Assembly: GCF_964355755.1 (NCBI RefSeq)
Contig: NC_092670.1
Coordinates: forward strand, 31,111,795-31,175,794
Direction of reading: 5' to 3'
DNA length: 64,000 nucleotides
Origin: Antedon mediterranea
Taxonomy: Eukaryota > Echinodermata > Crinoidea > Comatulida > Antedonidae
Shown: piece after piece, positions 31,055-43,262 of the stretch
Numbering within the stretch: the first letter of the stretch is position 1
Layout of the letters: every line of letters begins with the position of its first letter
Program-made: the position numbers and the translations under genes
The notes under the pieces: model-generated
Databases searched by the model: none
What the model saw: the letters and a program-made list of their open reading frames with translations, nothing else
What the model was told of the DNA's origin: nothing

Positions 31055-33385
31055 TCATGGTTTATATCGATCAGGGATTTTCACTTCCCGTCCGGACCTT
31101 GTACGAATTATAGGTTGTTCTGGTTCGATCTCAGTTCTGCTCACATCTGGTTTATCCTGTGGGTCTGGGTTGAGAGGTTTGTTAGGTACGGTTGCTTCTT
31201 GTAGTACAGGCGTACTGACTGGTATTTCTCGGATGTGTTGTCGATTTCGTCTGGTGATTTTACCATTAGGACTCTGTACGAAGAATGATCTTGGTTCGTC
31301 AGCTATCCGATGGATAGTGGCAGGATCCCAGCATTTAGAACTCTGGTCCTGGATTCTGACCTGTTGACCTGGAATTAATGGGGTTAGTTCATTTGTACGA
31401 GCATGCAAGTCATAATAATGCTTTTGAACTTCTTGCCTTTTCTTCAATTCGTCGTATATTTTGTCAGAGTCATTGGTGTTGGTTAGGCTTATCTTTGTTG
31501 GTAGACTGCATTTCAATTTTCTTCCCATTAATAATTGAGCTGGACTGGGAAGAGATTGACTAACTGGTGTAGATCTCCAATGAAGAAGTGCAAGTTCATA
31601 ATCGGTTGACGATTGTTTAGCTTTCTTTAATATTGATTTTACCGTCCATATTTAACATTCGATGTACCCATTACCTTGGGGTCGTCTGGGTGAAGAAGTT
31701 GTATGATCGAAACTCCAGGCTTTAGCAAATTCTTTGAACACGAAACTGGAAAAATGCGGGCCATTATCGCTTACAACTTTAGATGGAACGCCATGTTCGC
31801 CGAATACTTGCTTGAAAACATCGATGACGACTCTGCTTGGACTAGAATCAGGTAGTTTGCGAATGATCGGATACTTCGAGTAATAGTCAGATATAATTAG
31901 CCATTGATGATCGTCGAATGTAAACAAATCAGCTCCAAGTACGCTCCATGGTTTAGTTGGTATGTCATGTTGCAGGAGAGGCTCGGACATTTGTGGTGGT
32001 TGGTGCTGTTGACATCTAGAGCATGATTGAACTAATTGGTCAATGTCTTTATTGATGTTCGGCCAACATACAGTGTCCTTAGCAAGTAGTTTTGTTTTTT
32101 CTTGACCAAGGTGAGCGGTATGTAATTGTAGCAGTATATCACGTTGCATAGTTGAGGGTATTACGATGCGTTGAGCTTTAAGCACAAGGCCGTTGTCGTC
32201 TCGTCTCTGTAACTCCAATATGGTCGCATATCTGTTGGTAACTGTTTGATGTTTTTCGGCCAACCATTGGTGATGATGCCTTTAAGTTGGTTTAGGATTG
32301 GGTCTTTGGTGGTTTGTTGTTGAAGTTGAGTTACTTTTTCTGTGGAGAAACGAACAAGATCAACACGTACATCCAAATCAATGATTTGATTATTATTCAT
32401 ATTAGGCAAACGTGATAAGCCATCGGCAAGTTGATTTTTGACTCCTGGTAAATGTTCAATAGTAAAATGATATCCTTGTAATTTGATCAGCATCCGTTGT
32501 AATCTAGGAGGTGCAGATGTTAGTGGTTTATTTGTTATCATTATCAATGGCTTATGATCCGTAATAACGTGGAAACTTCGTCCAAATAAAAAGGTGTGAA
32601 ATCGTTGTACTCCAAATACAATGGATAATAGTTCTCGCTCGATACATGCATAACGTTGTTCAGTGTCTGTAAGGCTTTTACTTGCATAAGTAATTGGTTT
32701 GAGTTGATCGTTACAATCATATTGTAACAGTGTTGCCCCTAATCCACGTATGCTTGCGTCGCATTGAAGGATGACATGTTTGTTTACATCATTATATTGT
32801 AGTAACGTTGTTTCGGAAACTTCGCGTTTTAAAGCTTCAAATGCTTTTGCATGATGTGTTCCCAAAGGAACTCAACGTCCTTCTTTAATAGATCTCTCAA
32901 CACTGTTGTTTTTGTGCTGAAGTCTTTAATGAAACACGAGAGGTAAGTCATAGTTCCAAGAAATTGTTGAAGTTCTGTTTTGTTTGTAGGCTCAGGCATA
33001 GCTCTTAAGTCTTGAACTTTCTTGGGGTCTGGTTGTTATAAACGTTACCAAAGAATGTTATATTATCTTGTTTGATGTGAAATTTGGTCGAGTTTAAAAC
33101 GAAGCCGGTTTGTTCTGCAACTTTCATGAAGTTAATCAGGTTAGCATCATGTTCTTGTTCAGTGGAACCAAATACTGCTATGTCGTCTGCAATTCCACAA
33201 ACACCTTTGCATTTTCCAATGATTCGATCCATCTCAAGCTGAAATATATCCTGGCTCACAGACAATCCGAAAGGCAAACGCTGGAAGCAATAGCGTCCAA
33301 AGGGTGTTTGAAAAGTGGTAAGTTTCTGGCTGTCGTGATCTAATTTTACAGACCAATAACCAGCTTTGGCATCGAGTTTGGAAAA
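31055..33385 (-). pseudogene. Gypsy pol remnant (RT, RNase H, integrase)
   Basis: From 33385 down, RT blocks include SKLDAKAGYWSVKL and MPFGLSVSQDIFQ, then the active site IADDIAVFG. RNase H (32865-32400) keeps LQCDAS, IERELLS and TDHKPL. Integrase (32200-31650) keeps its HTAH and CSRC zinc ligands, the catalytic aspartates in GADLF and VSDNGPHF, and the glutamate in YIEC, directly followed by an in-frame stop. A C-terminal segment (31528-31055) ends with a basic RTRSGREVKIPDRY tail. Frames change near 32990 and 32200. Described as a broken copy only. Confidence 0.85.
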
Positions 33386-33546
33386 AAACTTTTAGAATGT
33401 GGGTTACTATTAGAAGATTTACGGTATCTTGTGAAAATAAAATTGAATAGAATTGAAAAAAGCTAAGCATATTATATACTATGTTGAACGTGTTAAACAC
33501 TTCCAGCATAGTGATCATGGCATGCGCAAATTAAGAATATGACCAA

Positions 33547-34909
33547 TTGTCACAAAACCTTGCCAATTTAGTTATACAGAAAACAATTACAAATTACTTC
33601 AAGAGCTTCTATCGTTATTTTAATTATTTTTTTTTCCTTTTCTTTTAGACATTTATACCTCAGGCTCAAACGAGCATTCATATGAAGTTTCACATTTAAC
33701 CATTCAATAACATCTAATAAATAAATACCCGTTAACAATAAACACATAAATAAATATCTTACAAGTTCCCTTTACTCCCTCAAGTATCTCTAGAGATGGC
33801 CTTTACCCCTTTCCTAATACTCAAAACCCAATTAAATACAATAAACAAATAAATGAATACAACAATAAATAAATAATTACTTCTATTCAAAATACACTCT
33901 ACCCTAATTCCTTTATACGTATACTTGCATTATCGTTACACTTTACAATATTATTCAATTAATTTCATCATATAAATCTCGAATTACCCTCTTAAATTAC
34001 TATTCCCATTCTCTATGATCCAATTAATACAACAATTTCTCTATCTCGTCTTATATACTTTGATTATAAATCATTCATCTTCTAATATATTTTAGCCACT
34101 AATTTTATCAATTTGTCTTATTTATGTTCGTTTCTTTTTCACATAATTATATAATACTCGTTATTTCATAATTCAGTATCCATTCCATATTTATAATAAC
34201 AAAACTTTGTTTCACACTATTTCTTAAATTCGTACATTATTCTATTCTTTTCCACACATATAATATTCGTTATTTCATAATTCATCTATCTATTCCATAT
34301 ATATAATTACAATAAGTTGTTTCACAATATTTGTAAATTCATATACTATTCTATTCTTTTCCACACATATAATATTTGTTATTTCATAATTCATCTATCT
34401 ATTCCATATATATAATTACAATAAGTTTACACGTTGATAATGCCATGTAAGTTCCAATCAGGTGGCTATTTCACACACCAGTAGCCGTTGTATATAACAT
34501 TCCACGCATTATTTCTGTAACCATCCTTCTTTTCTTTAACGTCTTTCTTTAATGTCTCCAATTCAATGGCGTGTCGTACTAGTAGTAAGTTTTTCCTTTC
34601 CGTCTCGATGTTTCCAATATCGTTACTATTCTGTCACGAAACCTTGCCAATTTAGTTATACAGAAAACAATTACAAATTACTTCAAGAGCTTCTATCGTT
34701 ATTTTAATTATTTTTTTTCCTTTTCTTTTAAACATTTATACCTCAGGCTCAAACGAGCATTCATATGAAGTTTCACATTTAACCATTCAATAACATCTAA
34801 TAAATAAATACCCGTTAACAATAAACACATAAATAAATATCTTACAAGTTCCCTTTACTCCCTCAATTATCTCTAGAGATGGCCTTTACCCCTTTCCTAA
34901 TACTCACAA
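33547..34909. mobile_element. Pair of LTR-like direct repeats (TRIM-like)
   Basis: A block of about 283 bp at 33547-33830 recurs almost unchanged at 34631-34909, both in direct orientation. Each begins TGTCAC(A/G)AAACCTTGCC and ends CCTTTCCTAATACTCA, so both have TG...CA ends. The 800-bp interior has no coding potential and holds about 2.5 tandem copies of a 120-bp unit at 34140-34430 (TTATTTCATAATTCATCTAT). This fits a non-autonomous terminal-repeat retroelement, but I see no convincing primer site, polypurine tract or target duplication. Segmental duplication is the alternative. Confidence 0.55.
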
Positions 34910-35269
34910 GTGTTCTGGTTGCCAGAGTCCTTTAGTTATAAATTTAATTAGTCAATCCGTTCTTCAATGTAGCCTACCACTCAATTAACAGTCGTAAAAG
35001 GAGACCTCAGATTAGAAATTAAGGAGTTATTTATTACACGACTACAATATCGCTGAAGTGTGCATCAAATATCTATATCTCTTACTTTGTGGTTTTCTTT
35101 ATTTTCTCCGCTTAGCAACTTATCAATACAACAATAGTAGTTTGCCACACCCAATCAAGAAATGCAACACTCAGCTTAATCCCAACTCCTTGTTTCCAAC
35201 CTCCCTCCAATATACCAACCCATCATCCAATAAGAGGCCGCTACGCATGAATGACCCCCCTCATACGGT

Positions 35270-35549
35270 ACAATGGAACAAAAATAAAATCATTTGTGAC
35301 ACCAATACTGGCAGTTCGTCTATCCTTAATCTTTTAACACCTGGCATCCCTTCATCCGATTGCTACGGCATTGCCAATGCAATCATGATCAATGAACATT
35401 TTACCAGTGTTAGCGCTCAACTGCTCTTGTTAGATTGCAGTAAACTTCCTGCATTTTTGCCATCAGATAAGTCAGTACCTCAAGTACAACCCAGGGATGT
35501 GTATAACAAACTAAAACAAGAAATATTTCTTACAAAAAACGCCGCGTAA
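35270..35549 (+). pseudogene. LINE fragment between endonuclease and RT
   Basis: The readable part is SSSILNLLTPGI, then ANAIMINEHFTSVSAQ, LPAFLPSDKSVP and VQPRDVYNKLKQ. The pattern INxHFxSVS, LPAFLP, P.VxPxxVYxxL is the linker that precedes RT block 1 in several CR1-related and Rex-like LINEs. It ends before the KAPGPDG motif. The upstream part of the open frame from 35058 has no similarity that I can see and is probably chance. Confidence 0.6.
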
Positions 35550-36263
35550 CTTTTTGACTGGACAGTTGTAAGAACAGTCTTCATTAATTTAATATAATAG
35601 GTCGGCCAATCAAAACGCAAGTGAACAATTGGGACTTTACTTGTGATTTATGTCATTGGCCTGTCAGCACAGTCGTTTCTTTCTAGAATTAAACGCACAA
35701 ACTTGTATTGGGAACAATTTATGTTTATGTGGTTATTACTATCGCATTTAGGTATTGATAATGATAATAATATGGCTTTTGAATATAAAATTACTGTCTG
35801 TAGAATAACATTTATACATTTTCGGTTCGCGATGAAAAGTTATATGAATGGATTTGTAATAGGTATTTATAATAATAGTAGGCCTATATGGGTTGTATTA
35901 TTGCTAAGCTATCACCAAATCGCGTTATACCATTATTTCTCAGGGTTTGTTGCACCATTGATCAATACCAAACGCTTATCGGTATTATAGTTTTTAATGA
36001 ATCATTACATTAATAAAAAATACCCAATTAAATCAATCGCGTCAGTCCAATTCCGACTTATGTTTCGATCACATAGTTCTGTGTCTACACTGTCCCAACT
36101 AGTTTAACAAAAAAAGTGTGATGTGCCCAAATATGGTAGTGATATGCCCGAATATCGTAGTGAACATCGGGGGGACATCGTCATGTCTATATAATATGGG
36201 CACATCATATTTAGTTTGATAGTATAGACAGAGCTTAAGGATTATATTTAAAAAATGTTTTCT
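35550..36263. other. Noncoding stretch, nothing recognised
   Basis: The frame at 35643-35990 has no domain, biased composition or splice context that would support a gene. A TAGGCCTA palindrome lies at about 35878. Nothing else stands out. Confidence 0.45.
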
Positions 36264-37310
36264 TACATTTTGAAAAAAAGTATTTTATTTGTTGATAAGC
36301 CCAATTGTGCAGTCTTATTTTACATTTTGAACGAAAGTATTTATTTGTTGATAAGCCCACTTTTGCAGTCTTATTTATATTTTAAACGAAAGTATTTATT
36401 TGTTGATAAGCCGAATTTCCAGTTTAATAATAATGACCCCTTCCACAGTGCTTATACCATATAAATTTTACATGATATTGACCGTGGGTTCTTTACGCCT
36501 CTGATGCATTTGTTTTTATTGTACCTTTTTAATAAATTATTATATGTTTAGGCCTAACCACACCCAATTTAATGAAACGGTCAGATTCCGATTTCAATTG
36601 AACGAAAGTAGTACTGTATTTATTATTCATTGATAAGCCAAGGGTCCCATGGCGTTAGCCGATATCTTGAGTATTTGACTCATGTGTCAACCTGTAACAC
36701 AAATCATTCGTCAAAATCTAAAGAAAGAACCTCACACGTCTTTTTTGTGAGTGATACACTATGGATATGCCCACGGAAATAATATGTGGACATTGCAAAC
36801 AATCATAGGCCTACAGTAACAAACATAACATGGCTAATAAGCATAACATTCAGACTTGTTTGTTTTCTAGTGGATTTTTATTTACTTTAGCATGTAGAAT
36901 AAAACTAGTAACAGTGGCTATATTAATAATTATTATACTGATTATCCTTGATGTTATCGCGTCTAATAATAAATTATTTTGTTGTTGATAAGCCCAATTT
37001 TTCAGCCTTGATTTTACATTTTGAACGAAAGTATTTATTTGTTGATAAGCCCAATTTTGCAGTCTTAATAATGACCCTTCCACAGTGCATTTTACAAGAT
37101 ATTGATCGAGGGTTTTTACGCCTCTATAGCCACTGATCAATACCACAATTAATGTACTTTTTTAAATGAATATTGAAATGTTTCAACATACCCAATTCAA
37201 AAAAACGGTCCGTTTTCGAGTTCAATCTTTTGATTAGAGAGGTTGGAGTTTCATTTTGAACGAAAGTATTTATTTGATTGATAAACCAAATTTCTAGTCC
37301 TAATGATTTG
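36264..37310. repeat. Higher-order repeat with 56-bp subunits
   Basis: The subunit contains AACGAAAGTATTTATTTG followed by TTGATAAGCCCAATTTTGCA. Three tandem copies lie at 36264-36425 and two at 36975-37060, with single diverged copies near 36600 and 37250. Each cluster is followed by AATGACCC(C)TTCCACAGTGC and a TTTTACGCCTCT block, and the later singletons by ACCCAATT(T/C)AA and ACGGTC. The whole cassette is therefore duplicated with a period of about 640-710 bp. Confidence 0.8.
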
Positions 37311-37414
37311 AGATTCAACGGGTTTTGCTTTCATTTGTATAATAATATAATTATATATATATATATATATAAATATAATATTAAGTATAATTATGAATTC
37401 ACCAACACTTTCAG

Positions 37415-37584
37415 GCCCAATAACAATGATCCCGGGCCCGAGTTTTTGTAGACCGGACTTCCATGCACAGCCACATGTTAAGGAATATGAATCTCTTTAT
37501 GATTTTAATATGGTTCGAAATGATATTACACAACAACGATTAGACAGCAACTGTGCAAGAGTCCAACTAATAAAATCGGAATGA
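37415..37584 (+). CDS. Possible terminal exon of an unidentified gene
   Basis: A good acceptor (AACACTTTCAG) precedes an open frame reading PITMIPGPSFCRPDFH, then VKEYESLYDFNMV and LDSNCARVQLIKSE before TGA. Its composition is less AT-biased than its surroundings and looks protein-like. I cannot recognise a family. No upstream partner exon was found, because the preceding kilobase is tandem repeat. It could equally be a captured exon fragment or chance. Confidence 0.25.
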
Positions 37585-37609
37585 TCAATTAATTGAACAT
37601 TTACAGCAT

Positions 37610-37976
37610 AAGGCCCATACACTAGGACGATAACGATCGACGATAAATAGACAAATGTGCATTTTTAATACATAAACCAAAAGAAATATAAACAATTCCT
37701 TTGATGAAAATTATATTTTCACACGTCCAATCAAATGACGTCATGATTAGTAAGACCAATAATATCGTGACAATACAGCGATTTTATTGTTTTTATTTAT
37801 CATGACGTCATTTGATTGGAATTTGAAAAACATTATTATTTTTTATCAAAGTCAGCATAAATGATTATCCTATAGGTCTAGGACGAAAACCTTTCTAATT
37901 TCTTTTGGTTTATGTAAAAAAAATGCATGCTATATATTTATCGTCCGTCGTTATCGTCATAGTGTAATTGGGCCTT
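37610..37976. mobile_element. Palindromic MITE, about 367 bp
   Basis: The left end AAGGCCCATACACTAGGACG, then ATAACGATCGACGATAAATA, is mirrored at the right end by TATTTATCGTCCGTCGTTAT and CGTCATAGTGTAATTGGGCC. An inner pair, TCCAATCAAATGACGTCATG and CATGACGTCATTTGATTGGA, is a perfect inverted repeat. Such GGCCC-ended elements with GATAACGAT subterminal words occur in several animal genomes. A short AT-only target duplication is possible but not resolved. Superfamily not assigned. Confidence 0.8.
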
Positions 37977-38976
37977 TATACAAAAAGAAATAAAATGATT
38001 ACGAAGTTACATGTCATTTTCACCTATCACCAAAAAACTAACCTTTTCAACACTAATTAATTGTTACGAAGCCAATTTATATTATATATTTCATTAAAAC
38101 TGAACTTTACGGTAAATGAAGAGTAAGTATCAGTTAATATGAATAATATAACTAGTAGGTCTATGAACTTGCGTCCAGACACAGAACTGTGACATTACTA
38201 TCATAAATGTTGAAACCACTTATAAAACCTTTTTTTAAAGAAAATATAATTGTGTTAGGAGAAGGCTAATAAACAAATAGATAATGTACAAACCCTTTTC
38301 TGGATTAATTAATGGAGCAGGCGTTCCTATACTAATAATCTGCTGCTGCTACCTAGACTGATTGTTCACCTTCTGACGATAATTGATTGGGCCCCCCACG
38401 GCATCTGATAACCAAACAAAATTTACCAGGACTGTTTCAATGATTTAATATCTGACGGCGTATTATTATACCATTGGCCTAGATTGACAGTCAAAAGAAA
38501 GTCATTGTAAATACCTCCCTTTATATTGACAGAGCCAAAATAAAGTTTTGACCATTATCGAATGATTGTTTGACAGTGACTTATTATAATACCGGCCTGG
38601 TTGACAGCAAAAACGAAGTTATTATTTATTGAACAAGATTTTACAGATTTCCGTCTACATCTCAATAATACTGTATTATCAGCAAAGGCTTTCATATAGA
38701 CTCTCTTCTCCCAGACGTTTTTTGGGTCCAGCAGCTACCTATAAATTATAGTCGAGTTTCCAAATTCACAAAACTGTCAGCCTTAGATACTAAAGCTACC
38801 GCTATGAAACAGCTTATTAATGAATGTGTCCTCCTGGGACATAGCTGGCTAGAGCCGCGGCGCGAAAAATTAACCCAAAGAAATCAGGAGGCCCTGATTA
38901 TGTTCCCCTAGAATCTTGCGCAAATTCTCTCTTGATTTGAGTGAACCCCTAGCTGATATATGCAAAAACCAATAGG
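37977..38976. other. Noncoding stretch, nothing recognised
   Basis: A weak internal similarity exists between about 38455-38520 and 38570-38640, both with TTGACAGT(C/G)AAAA and GACAGAGCC-like words. I see no gene, RNA or defined element. Confidence 0.4.
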
Positions 38977-39860
38977 TTTTTAGTCGCGTGGAAGCGACTC
39001 TATAGTTCACTATGTCTGTCTGTCTGTCGGTCTGTCGGTCTGTCGGTCTGTCTGTCGGTCCGGTATCACTATGCGTTTTATCGCTTTCTGACCTTATCTT
39101 GATATCAGTTTAATCTAGCTAAGTCAATTTTTCACAGTATATTCCTCTTATGGCCAGGAATCGATGTGGTTATGTTTTCACGGTGCGCAATAAAAAATTA
39201 CGCGGTCTACGCACGATTTAACGAAATCACGTTTGTAATCATATCTTCACAACCATGAATCACAATTAAATAAAATTTGGTACTCATAAATTTCAGGGCA
39301 TAAATCATCATATGGCAATACAATTACGTGCGTAGCGCATGTAACGCATGCGTACGCGCGCTTAAAATTTTCAAAATTTATTTTCGACGAAATAAGAGTA
39401 CGTTTCAGGCAATTTTAAGCGTTTACAAAATTGCCATGAGTCACAAAGCCACAAAGTTACGCGCGCACGCGCATTTAAATTTTAAAATGCGCAAAATTCA
39501 TTTTTAATCAACTTTCTACGCATTTCTTGTCATTTTGAGCATGTCAAAAATTCCCATACGCGCGCAAATGTTTACGCGCGTGGTGCGCACGTAGCGTTAA
39601 ATACATACTTTTTTCTTTTCTAATAATTTTACCATCTTTTAAACAATTTCGACTTAAAATTACGTCATACGAGCACGTCGAATTGGATAATTTGCGCACG
39701 TTTTTGATGAAAAAGTTAAAAAATTCGTCAAAATTATGCCTTTTTAGTCGCGTGGACGCGACTATAGTTCACTATGTCGGTCGGTCTGTCGGTCGGTCGG
39801 TCTGTCTGTCGGTCTGTCTGTCGGTCCGGTATCATTATGCATTGTAGCACGCGACTTAAT
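38977..39860. repeat. CpG-rich repeat with GTCGCGTGG heads and GTCTGTCGGTC tracts
   Basis: TTTTTAGTCGCGTGGA(A)GCGACT, then ATAGTTCACTATGTC and a 40-50 bp run of GTCTGTCG/GTCGGTC tetramers, occurs at 38977-39065 and again at 39741-39835. The head is a small hairpin (GTCGC...GCGAC). The 39180-39740 body contains many ACGCGCG and GCGCAC words, unusual in this AT-rich DNA. The second copy ends quickly with GCACGCGACTTAA, an inverted match to the head. It is therefore a repeat element with inverted ends, apparently nested or tandem. Confidence 0.7.
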
Positions 39861-39889
39861 GGCTGTTGGCCTTGTTTAGTAGTCATTTC

Positions 39890-40150
39890 CATACTATATT
39901 CGATAACTTAATGAATCATAACTTGTTGTAGTTATTTAAAATTTCACCTGGTGACATGTGTAACACTCTTCTCTCTGATGGTGCTGCTACAGTCTTATTT
40001 ATTTATTTATTTTTAATTTTTTTATGTTGTATTTGATATTTGGTATGTTTATATTCAATTTTATATACTTCTTTTTAACTGTAAAATTAAAAGCAATTTG
40101 GCCCTTTGAGCCACTATTTGTAATATAATTTTGATTGAATAAATAAAGTG
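39890..40150 (+). repeat. LINE 3' UTR tail
   Basis: A T-rich tract with (TTTA)n leads to GCAATTTGGCCCTTTGAGCC and GATTGAATAAATAAA. The same style (T-rich, GGCTTTAGAGCCATTTGGGC) ends the degraded LINE at about 27960. It is therefore probably the 3' end of a severely 5'-truncated CR1-like LINE on the plus strand. Confidence 0.5.
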
Positions 40151-43100
40151 AATGATAATTATGTTTTTTCTTAATCACTTCTCTTTCACATGAGTTACAA
40201 ACATTTTAATTTTCATTAGTCATCATATCAAAATATTAAAATAATGTGAACTACTTAATTTCATCTATACAGCATATGTTAATATGTTATAGCTCATCGG
40301 AATAAAATATGACCCACGTGATTAAAACTTATTTTGGAAGATGTTGAATCGTAGATATGGATGGATAATAAAAACTGTATGTATCTGACGTCGTCATATG
40401 TGGTCTCAGTTGAATTAAAAAAGTCGGATTTTCATCTCTTTAGTAAAAGTTCATCGCGTTTAAAAGATAGCGCCTATCGTTTTACGTGCCCAAAATTCTT
40501 CAAAATGTTATTAATTTCTAAAACTGTTATCTTCATCATGTTAAAATTTGAATAAAAATGGATCTTGTACTTTCTTCAATGCTAAACTGTACATAACTTA
40601 TACAGTGTACTCTGCAAATACTGTATGACACAAAATAGACAAAATCTGAACAAATTAAAACCCTGCAAAATCTAGGTCCTAGAGTTCAGTTAAGCAAAAG
40701 AAGAAAAAAACAATGGGGATTTTTATATGACATTCTATACTCTATCAGAAAAAACAAAACCTTTTCTTTTCCGACAAATGTGTATATTCAAATGTTCTGC
40801 ACCCAAGTAACTAGATGTATGATCATTTGTAAACAATATATAAAAAACATTTAAATTGAAATGAATAGAATTGTTTCGGATAACAACAAATAAAAAGAAC
40901 TTAAACTACATGGTGAAACTATCCCCCGCCGGACACTATTTCATCTGACACAATACACAACTAAAACATTTCAAATTGGCTTTACAGAATTGCATTATGG
41001 TTCTGCTGGCCTGCCCTTGTTGTAGGTAAATGTGCGATAAAAGTGTATTCTCTAGGGTAAGCTTACTTGTGGCCAATTACCATCCATAAACATGCCATTT
41101 CACTTTTTTTTTTTATATGAAAGCGTTTTCCTATATCTTTTTAAAGAATGTTAATGTTAATAATTAAAATTTTTGTTTAAATTTCCTTTGTCAATATAGT
41201 CCATATAATTTACGATGAGTGTTTTAAAATAATTATACATTTGTTTACCTTAAGATAATTATCTACTACTGTTTGATAATCAAGTTAAAGTTCATTTCAA
41301 ATTTTAAAGAAAGCGAATTGTATAGCAATATTATAACTATTTTAGAAGTAGTATTAGTAATTCAGCTGCATGGATGCCTAGACAGATAATGTATAATTAA
41401 TTGGAACAGAATTTAACACTACAGATTAACCCTTCCTAACTCACACCCTAGATATTGTAAACACTTACCTTATTGGATGCGCACCTATTTAACCATACCC
41501 AGTTTAAAGGCAAGAGAAAAGTGTTACATCGTGCTCTAAAACGTTCCTATAAGTAGGCACTGTTTCTGAATTGTGCGCAGTCGCATAAGCTTTAAAAAAA
41601 TATCGTTTTATTATAGGTCTTTCTATTAAGCATAGCAATGCCTGTAGAATGATAATTTTTATAAAAGATTATTATTTTAGTACGTTTATATTAGAAGATA
41701 GTAGATTATTTTTTAGATGTAAAACTGAAAACGAAAAGCTTGTGTCTTAAGAATTTCAAACTGTGAGATTAATACTAGATAGATACATTTACACTAACTT
41801 CATTACTTCATCAATCATTACTTGATTTCTTATTAATCTTATTCTATTACATACAATCTTAAATAGCAATATACATTGAATATCAAACATACATTTAATT
41901 TAAAAATAAATAGTACTTTTACGATTAAAAAGTTAATGAAATACCTTTTCTGAATGGTAAACAATGTAAAGACGATTCTAATAATGTAAGCGGCCCACTA
42001 TAAATCTTGACATGCATTGCACGCAGATTGATATTTTCGTTTTTTTTTCTGTGATTCACCCACTTTATCCATCGCGAAGGCCAAAACACATGTGAAGAAT
42101 CGTAACTTTTTAGTAAAAATACCGGGTTTCCTCCAATTTTTATTAACGAATTCTGGCAAAAACAGACAATTAATGCAGCAACTAGGCCTATAGCTAGCGT
42201 ACGATGTTCGTAAGTTATTGCGGTTTACCAGTTAGGCCTACAAAAATAAGCCTAGCTAGACCATCTACGATCGAGTGGATTGTTTCTCTCTTTAATATCA
42301 ATTCAAATCAATTCACATTTATTTAGTTATCGTTTATAATTACAATTTCAGTATATAATTGACGGCAAGGATCCTGCATAAAGAAGTTTACGATTCTGTT
42401 TTTGCAGGAACTTTTACATAAAAGCATAAAACAATAAAACACAACATAAATTAAATAAAAGTTAAAGAAACGACATTTACTATATTCATTTTAGTGTTTT
42501 TCATCAGCATTAAAGCAATAAATAGTGTTTTTTAACATGTTATTTTTTCTTTCAAATTATTCAGTTTATTACCGCCAGTGAATTCCTTCCACAGCTTTGG
42601 TTCATAATATATGTGTATACAGTGTTGTCATAATTTGTTGTTGTCTTGTGTGGGTTCGTATGTATTATCATACTCTGTTATAAATATTATATTTTTTAAG
42701 CATATTTATATGTTACAATGTTAAAAGTAATTGTAATAAAAATATTGCATTCGTTATTTTACATTAAAAAAAAGTAATTTAAATATGTAACAAAATTCCA
42801 ATAAAAAACGATAAAAATTGATTAAAAACGTACTTTTGACAGTTGTCATTATTCTATAAATCCCGTGTTCGTGTTCGGGTAGAGAGGCTAAACTCAGGGG
42901 AGGAATATATTATACCCTCCCTTTTGTCATAATTTAACATTAAACGTACATTTAAGACAATGCATGACCTGGTTGAATGTTTTTAAAGTATATTATGCAT
43001 TATTTTTACAAAACGTCAAAAATGGTAAGGAATGGGGAATGTGTCTTTTTAAATACTTAAAGACCCATACCCTAATTATCCATATCTATTCTAATGTTAC

Positions 43101-43262
43101 AGTGCTAAACTTCAATTGAACCAGCATATTCAAAATTACAAAGAAACAAAATTCACTTTTTTAGAGTGAATGTCATCCTTTTAAAGATTGGTATTAAAGA
43201 GTGAAGCAATTGGTTTTCACTCTTTTACATTAAAAGAGTACGGTAAATCAACCAAACAAGTA
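40151..43262. other. Three kilobases without a recognisable gene
   Basis: Open frames are short, AT-biased and unsupported by splice context. A minus-strand LINE-like 3' UTR may lie at 42300-42440 (TTATTTAGTTATCG ... GGCAAGGATCCTGCA), but this is weak. TAGGCCTA palindromes occur near 42184 and 42233. Otherwise single-copy AT-rich DNA. Confidence 0.45.

Larger units (their letters stand above)
30641..33385 (-). mobile_element. Truncated Gypsy-type LTR retrotransposon
   Basis: The minus strand carries part of RT, then RNase H, integrase and a 3' LTR. The 5' LTR, gag, protease and RT N-terminus are absent, because the copy ends abruptly at about 33385 against a minisatellite unit. The GIADDIAVFG active-site style and short LTR resemble the Mag/SURL branch known from sea urchins; this branch assignment is inference. 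An in-frame stop and at least two frameshifts show it is an old, dead copy. Confidence 0.85.

Noticed and set aside
35643-35990. 115-codon open frame
   Set aside because: No domain or composition signal, and no splice sites or partner exons.
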